Source: Ruminococcus sp. UBA4385 (lineage in GTDB: Bacteria > Bacillota_A > Clostridia > Oscillospirales > Ruminococcaceae). From it: DNA of 18,080 bases. Shown in pieces: positions 15,432-18,080 of the stretch. The DNA is taken from NCBI GenBank assembly GCA_002391065.1, contig DGRP01000051.1, positions 1 to 18,080 of the forward strand, in the 5' to 3' direction. A program made the position numbers and the translations under genes. The notes below the pieces were generated by a model. It saw only the letters and a program-made list of their open reading frames with translations. It did no database searches and was not told where the DNA came from. The first letter of the stretch is position 1; every line of letters begins with the position of its first letter.

Positions 15432-17198
15432 TTATTCACCGTATAATTCATCATCGGGGATAACTGCCGTGACGGTTGTTTCTCTCTCTTCTGGTATCTC
15501 TTCATACTCGGGGAGCTCCTCTGTGGGCTCGGCAGAAACTGTTGTAGTAACAGCAAGCCCTTCGGGAATGTCGGCTTCGCTGTAGTCGGGCTGAGTGTCC
15601 TCGGCGCTGTCTCCGAAGATATTCCTGCGGTAAACACCGAGCTCCATGTTATCCTCGTCGGAGCTTGTAAAGCAAAGCTCTAAGTCGCCTGTGTCCTCAT
15701 CAAAGAAGGTGTTTCTGTTATCGGAATTGAACATCAGCGATACATCTTCCAGCGTGTCAGACCACACAAGGGACATATCCTCGGTGCGGAAAACTTCGAG
15801 GAGTGTATCTCCGTTGTCGCTGCCCGTCATTCTAAGCGTGTATTCTCCGCTTTCGGACATATTGTATATCTCATACTGATATTCATCGCTGTCAAGAACT
15901 GTTTTGGGCAGGCTGCAGGCTTCGGCGCCGTTTTCAGTGTCAAGAATGTAGTAGGTCGGAAATTCAGTTTCAAAAAGATACAGCTTGCCGTTTCTGAGGA
16001 ACATATCGTGTCCGCCCTCAAAATCAATTTCCTTGAAGACATAGATTTGCTCGTTTGCATTCTCACTCTGAATATGAACTACCTCGGGCAGACCGTCATC
16101 GGTTGTTACCGAGTAGTCGATGTCGGTGATATCCTCACGGCAGAGGTAATACTTATCACCTGCGAGCACTGTCATAAATATCTGAGAGCCGTCATCGCTG
16201 AGCAGTAAGCCGTCAATAAGCGGCGGAGCGCTGTGCTCCTGCCAGTTATCTTCCTTGTATGGTTCAAGCTCATAGAGCTCGCCCAGCTCCTTTACTCTGA
16301 CCATATCCTTATTTATGACCGCTAGGGAAGTCAGACCCTCCTTATCGCAGTAAGCGACAGCAGCGGTCTCTCCTGTTTTGTCAAAGGAGATAAAGCTAAG
16401 ATTATTGAGGCGATAGCCGAGGTCTTCGTTTACCTCTGCTTTGTAGGTGCCGTCTGTGCATGAAATGCTGAGCACAGTTTCACCGTTCTCATCGACAATA
16501 CCTGCGGTGTAATAGTCATCGGCAAGCTTTTTCTTGTTAAGGTCAAGGTCATATATTTCCCACGAGACACCGGTAACACTCTCATCGGCTTTCACTCCGG
16601 TAAGAATTATCGAATCATCTCTGATTACAACGCCTTTGTTTCCTGACATGGTCAGGCTTGCAGTAATTGTGTTCAGGCTGCTGTCATAAACACGCAGAGA
16701 CATATTTTCAAAGTTGTCAAGTGCCTGCTTTACCACAAACCTTCCTCTGCCGATGTCATAGATCTCGGTAGTGCCGCTGATAATTCCGTTTCCGAATTTC
16801 CTGAATACAGAGTCCTCATCGGGATAGAAAACATCGGAGAAGTTTATATCGCCTGAGCCGATCGTATCGGGAGCCTCACCGCCCTCGCTTTCGGGAATAT
16901 AAGCTGCATGGGCTGTGCCCGAGGTCAGGGAAGAGCTCTCCTTTGCGACCTTGCTGCTGCGGCTGAGTATGAACGCTCCGCCGCCGACAAGGAGTACTGC
17001 GGCTATTGCTGCGGCAGCTATCCTTCCGTGAGAGCGAACTCTCGCAGGGGAGGCGTCATTAGTTGTCATTGTTATCTCTTTTCTTTCGTCCATATTATCA
17101 CCTGTCATTTCTGCACGAATGCGAGCTCTGACGGCTGAGGACGGAGAAACTGCGTCCAGTTCTGTTTTCAGTCTCGTTTCAAGTTCCTTATCTGTCAT
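15432..17198 (-). CDS. Membrane anti-sigma-like protein with large extracellular sensor domain
   Basis: The product is 588 residues from the ATG at 17198, which has GGAG about ten bases upstream. A GTG at 17205-17207 that overlaps the sigma gene stop is the alternative start. The N-terminal cytoplasmic part (about 1-57) begins DKELETRLKTELDAVSPSS, resembling short anti-sigma tails. One transmembrane helix (about 59-78, AAAAIAAVLLVGGGAFI) follows. About 460 residues with repeating beta-strand blocks (RVYDSSLN, WEIYDLDLN, FISFDKTGET) could form a beta-propeller. The C-terminus is a low-complexity Glu/Thr/Pro tail. The immediate overlap with the ECF sigma gene supports a role in holding and releasing that factor in response to an outside signal. 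No zinc anti-sigma motif (HX3CX2C) is present. The ligand is unknown. Confidence 0.78.
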   Translation of the reverse strand: MTDKELETRLKTELDAVSPSSAVRARIRAEMTGDNMDERKEITMTTNDASPARVRSHGRIAAAAIAAVLLVGGGAFILSRSSKVAKESSSLTSGTAHAAYIPESEGGEAPDTIGSGDINFSDVFYPDEDSVFRKFGNGIISGTTEIYDIGRGRFVVKQALDNFENMSLRVYDSSLNTITASLTMSGNKGVVIRDDSIILTGVKADESVTGVSWEIYDLDLNKKKLADDYYTAGIVDENGETVLSISCTDGTYKAEVNEDLGYRLNNLSFISFDKTGETAAVAYCDKEGLTSLAVINKDMVRVKELGELYELEPYKEDNWQEHSAPPLIDGLLLSDDGSQIFMTVLAGDKYYLCREDITDIDYSVTTDDGLPEVVHIQSENANEQIYVFKEIDFEGGHDMFLRNGKLYLFETEFPTYYILDTENGAEACSLPKTVLDSDEYQYEIYNMSESGEYTLRMTGSDNGDTLLEVFRTEDMSLVWSDTLEDVSLMFNSDNRNTFFDEDTGDLELCFTSSDEDNMELGVYRRNIFGDSAEDTQPDYSEADIPEGLAVTTTVSAEPTEELPEYEEIPEERETTVTAVIPDDELYGE

Positions 17199-17203
17199 AT
17201 CAC

Positions 17204-17668
17204 TCACACTCCAAGCTGTTTTTTCAGTTTCTTTTTTGCTCTGTGAATATAGGAATAGACTGTGTTCTCCCGACAGCCCATCATCTCGGCTGCTTCTTTG
17301 GCTGTGTAGCCTGCGTAGAAGCAGAGAAGCACAGCGGTCTTCTGTTCATAGGGCAGAGACATCACGGCTCTGAGGGTATCGCCGTACTCAAAGTCGGAGT
17401 GCTCTGTCTCGGCAGAGTCAAGCGGAGAGTCCTTTCGGAAGTGTCTGCGCAGCATTGACTTGCAGGTGTTCTGAGCAGTAACGATCAGCCATGCTTTGAG
17501 CTGTTCACCGCCCTTGGGCGCAGAGGGTGAAGCTATATACTTCAAAAACACGGTCTGGACAGCATCTTCGGAATCATGGGCATTGCCGCTGAAATACACA
17601 AAGCATATCCTGTAGAGCATATCGAAATATTTGTCGTAGACCATATCAAGGTCGGGACTGTTCGGCAT
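17204..17668 (-). CDS. ECF-type RNA polymerase sigma factor
   Basis: The product is 154 residues from the ATG at 17668; a GTG nine bases upstream is possible, but the AAGGGG ribosome site fits the ATG. The sigma-2 domain covers about 8-75 (MVYDKYFDMLYRICFVYF, DSEDAVQTVFLKYI). Sigma-4 covers about 98-150, with the helix-turn-helix around YTAKEAAEMMGCRENTVYSYIHRAKKKLK. It lacks sigma-1.1 and sigma-3, as in ECF factors. It directs polymerase to a small regulon, likely including its own operon. Its stop overlaps or adjoins the start of the anti-sigma gene, giving a two-gene signal unit. Confidence 0.92.
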   Translation of the reverse strand: MPNSPDLDMVYDKYFDMLYRICFVYFSGNAHDSEDAVQTVFLKYIASPSAPKGGEQLKAWLIVTAQNTCKSMLRRHFRKDSPLDSAETEHSDFEYGDTLRAVMSLPYEQKTAVLLCFYAGYTAKEAAEMMGCRENTVYSYIHRAKKKLKKQLGV

Positions 17669-17676
17669 AAAAACCA

Positions 17677-17699
17677 CCCCTTTTCACGAGCCAAAGGGG
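17677..17699 (-). promoter_or_regulatory. Hairpin covering the sigma-factor ribosome site
   Basis: In the mRNA, CCCCTTT (complement of 17693-17699) can pair with AAAGGGG (complement of 17677-17683) around a 9-nt loop. The second arm is the ribosome site of the sigma gene. The 7-bp stem could limit translation; this is inferred from complementarity only. Confidence 0.45.
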
Positions 17700-17802
17700 G
17701 AGACTCGCAATTGGTTTTCACTAATAAAACGCATGAAGAGTGCAAATCCTTGCAGGAGAGTGAAAAAAAGCTGCAAAAAGCAGCAGGAAAGCGAATATCA
17801 TT

Positions 17803-17831
17803 ATTATACAATTTAAAAACAAATATCGCAA
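17803..17831 (-). promoter_or_regulatory. Promoter for the sigma/anti-sigma operon
   Basis: On the minus strand TTGCGA (17826-17831) and TATAAT (17803-17808) are 17 bp apart, a SigA-type promoter. The expected leader to the ATG at 17668 is about 130 nt. It contains a small GCTGC/GCAGC hairpin followed by a T run (17763-17784), a possible weak attenuator. An additional ECF-type promoter was not identified. Confidence 0.65.
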
Positions 17832-17900
17832 GGCATCGGGCAGGAGAAGCAGTGTAAACATGGTAAATTTTAATAGATTTTGAATTTACTCAAAAAGGTC

Positions 17901-17929
17901 TTGACTTAGTGTGCTGATTGTAGTATAAT
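17901..17929 (+). promoter_or_regulatory. Promoter of the tRNA-Pro gene
   Basis: TTGACT (17901-17906) and TATAAT (17924-17929) are 17 bp apart, ending 12 bases before the mature 5' end of the tRNA. Confidence 0.88.
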
Positions 17930-17941
17930 ATTATGTGCAAT

Positions 17942-18018
17942 CGGGGTGTGGCGCAGATTGGTAGCGCGCTACCTTGGGGTGGTAGAGGCCGTGGGTTCAA
18001 GTCCCGTCACTCCGACCA
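17942..18018 (+). tRNA. tRNA-Pro (anticodon GGG)
   Basis: A complete cloverleaf of 77 nt is present. The acceptor stem is CGGGGTG/CACTCCG with one G-T pair, the D stem GCGC/GCGC with GG in the loop, the anticodon stem CTACC/GGTAG around TTGGGGT with anticodon GGG at 17976-17978, the variable loop 5 nt, and the T arm with TTCAAGT. The 3' CCA is encoded (18016-18018). The CGGGGTG 5' end and A discriminator are typical of proline tRNAs. The T stem starts with two wobble pairs, slightly weak but acceptable. It decodes CCC/CCU. Confidence 0.96.
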
Positions 18019-18031
18019 GCACAAACCGCGT

Positions 18032-18075
18032 AAATACGCTGTTTCAGAGTTTTCTGAGACAGCGTATTTCTTTTG
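18032..18075 (+). terminator. Terminator of the tRNA-Pro gene
   Basis: A 17-bp stem (18032-18048 with 18053-18069) with one G-T pair and a GTTT loop is followed by CTTTTG. It begins 14 bases after the encoded CCA. Confidence 0.9.
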
Positions 18076-18080
18076 TAAAA

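Overview
The window looks like a chromosomal segment of an anaerobic Ruminococcus-type clostridium (Oscillospiraceae/Ruminococcaceae). This rests on moderate GC with AAGGAGG-type ribosome sites, acidic and Thr/Glu/Pro-rich linkers in exported proteins, CotF-like small proteins, a zapA-U32 pair and oxygen-sensitive metalloenzyme maturation genes. The species is inferred, not proven. Nothing suggests a phage, plasmid, insertion sequence or CRISPR array.

Layout from left to right. (1) Minus strand, 57-2569: zapA followed, with a one-base overlap, by a U32 'collagenase-like' RNA-hydroxylation protein, ending at a strong hairpin terminator. (2) Plus strand, 2646-4256: a monocistronic lipoprotein with degenerate WG-like repeats, with its own consensus promoter and terminator. 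(3) Plus strand, 4265-13219: a compact eight-gene operon made of a HydE radical-SAM maturase, NifH-like, NifD-like and NifK-like proteins, and HypF, HypC, HypD and HypE. Most junctions are ATGA overlaps or very short gaps. The operon starts with a consensus promoter and a roughly 170-nt structured leader that ends in an intrinsic terminator just before hydE, and it ends at a bidirectional terminator. (4) Minus strand, 13218-14774: a membrane-anchored zinc-ribbon protein. (5) Plus strand, 14946-15378: two small proteins, one of the CotF type. (6) Minus strand, 15432-17668: an ECF sigma factor and a membrane anti-sigma/sensor protein. (7) Plus strand, 17942-18018: tRNA-Pro(GGG) with its own promoter and terminator.

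The centre of interest is region 3. HydE belongs to [FeFe]-hydrogenase H-cluster assembly. HypCDEF builds the Fe(CN)2(CO) unit of [NiFe] hydrogenases. NifHDK-like proteins are ATP-driven reductases or cofactor scaffolds. Here one transcript joins all three without HydF, HydG, the nickel genes HypA/HypB, any hydrogenase structural subunit, or nitrogen-fixation accessory genes. The NifDK-like pair lacks part of the P-cluster cysteine set. I infer a dedicated system that makes or uses an organometallic Fe-CN/CO centre, probably controlled by a riboswitch-like attenuator whose ligand I cannot identify. The reaction and ligand are unknown, and the hypothesis is built from gene content only.
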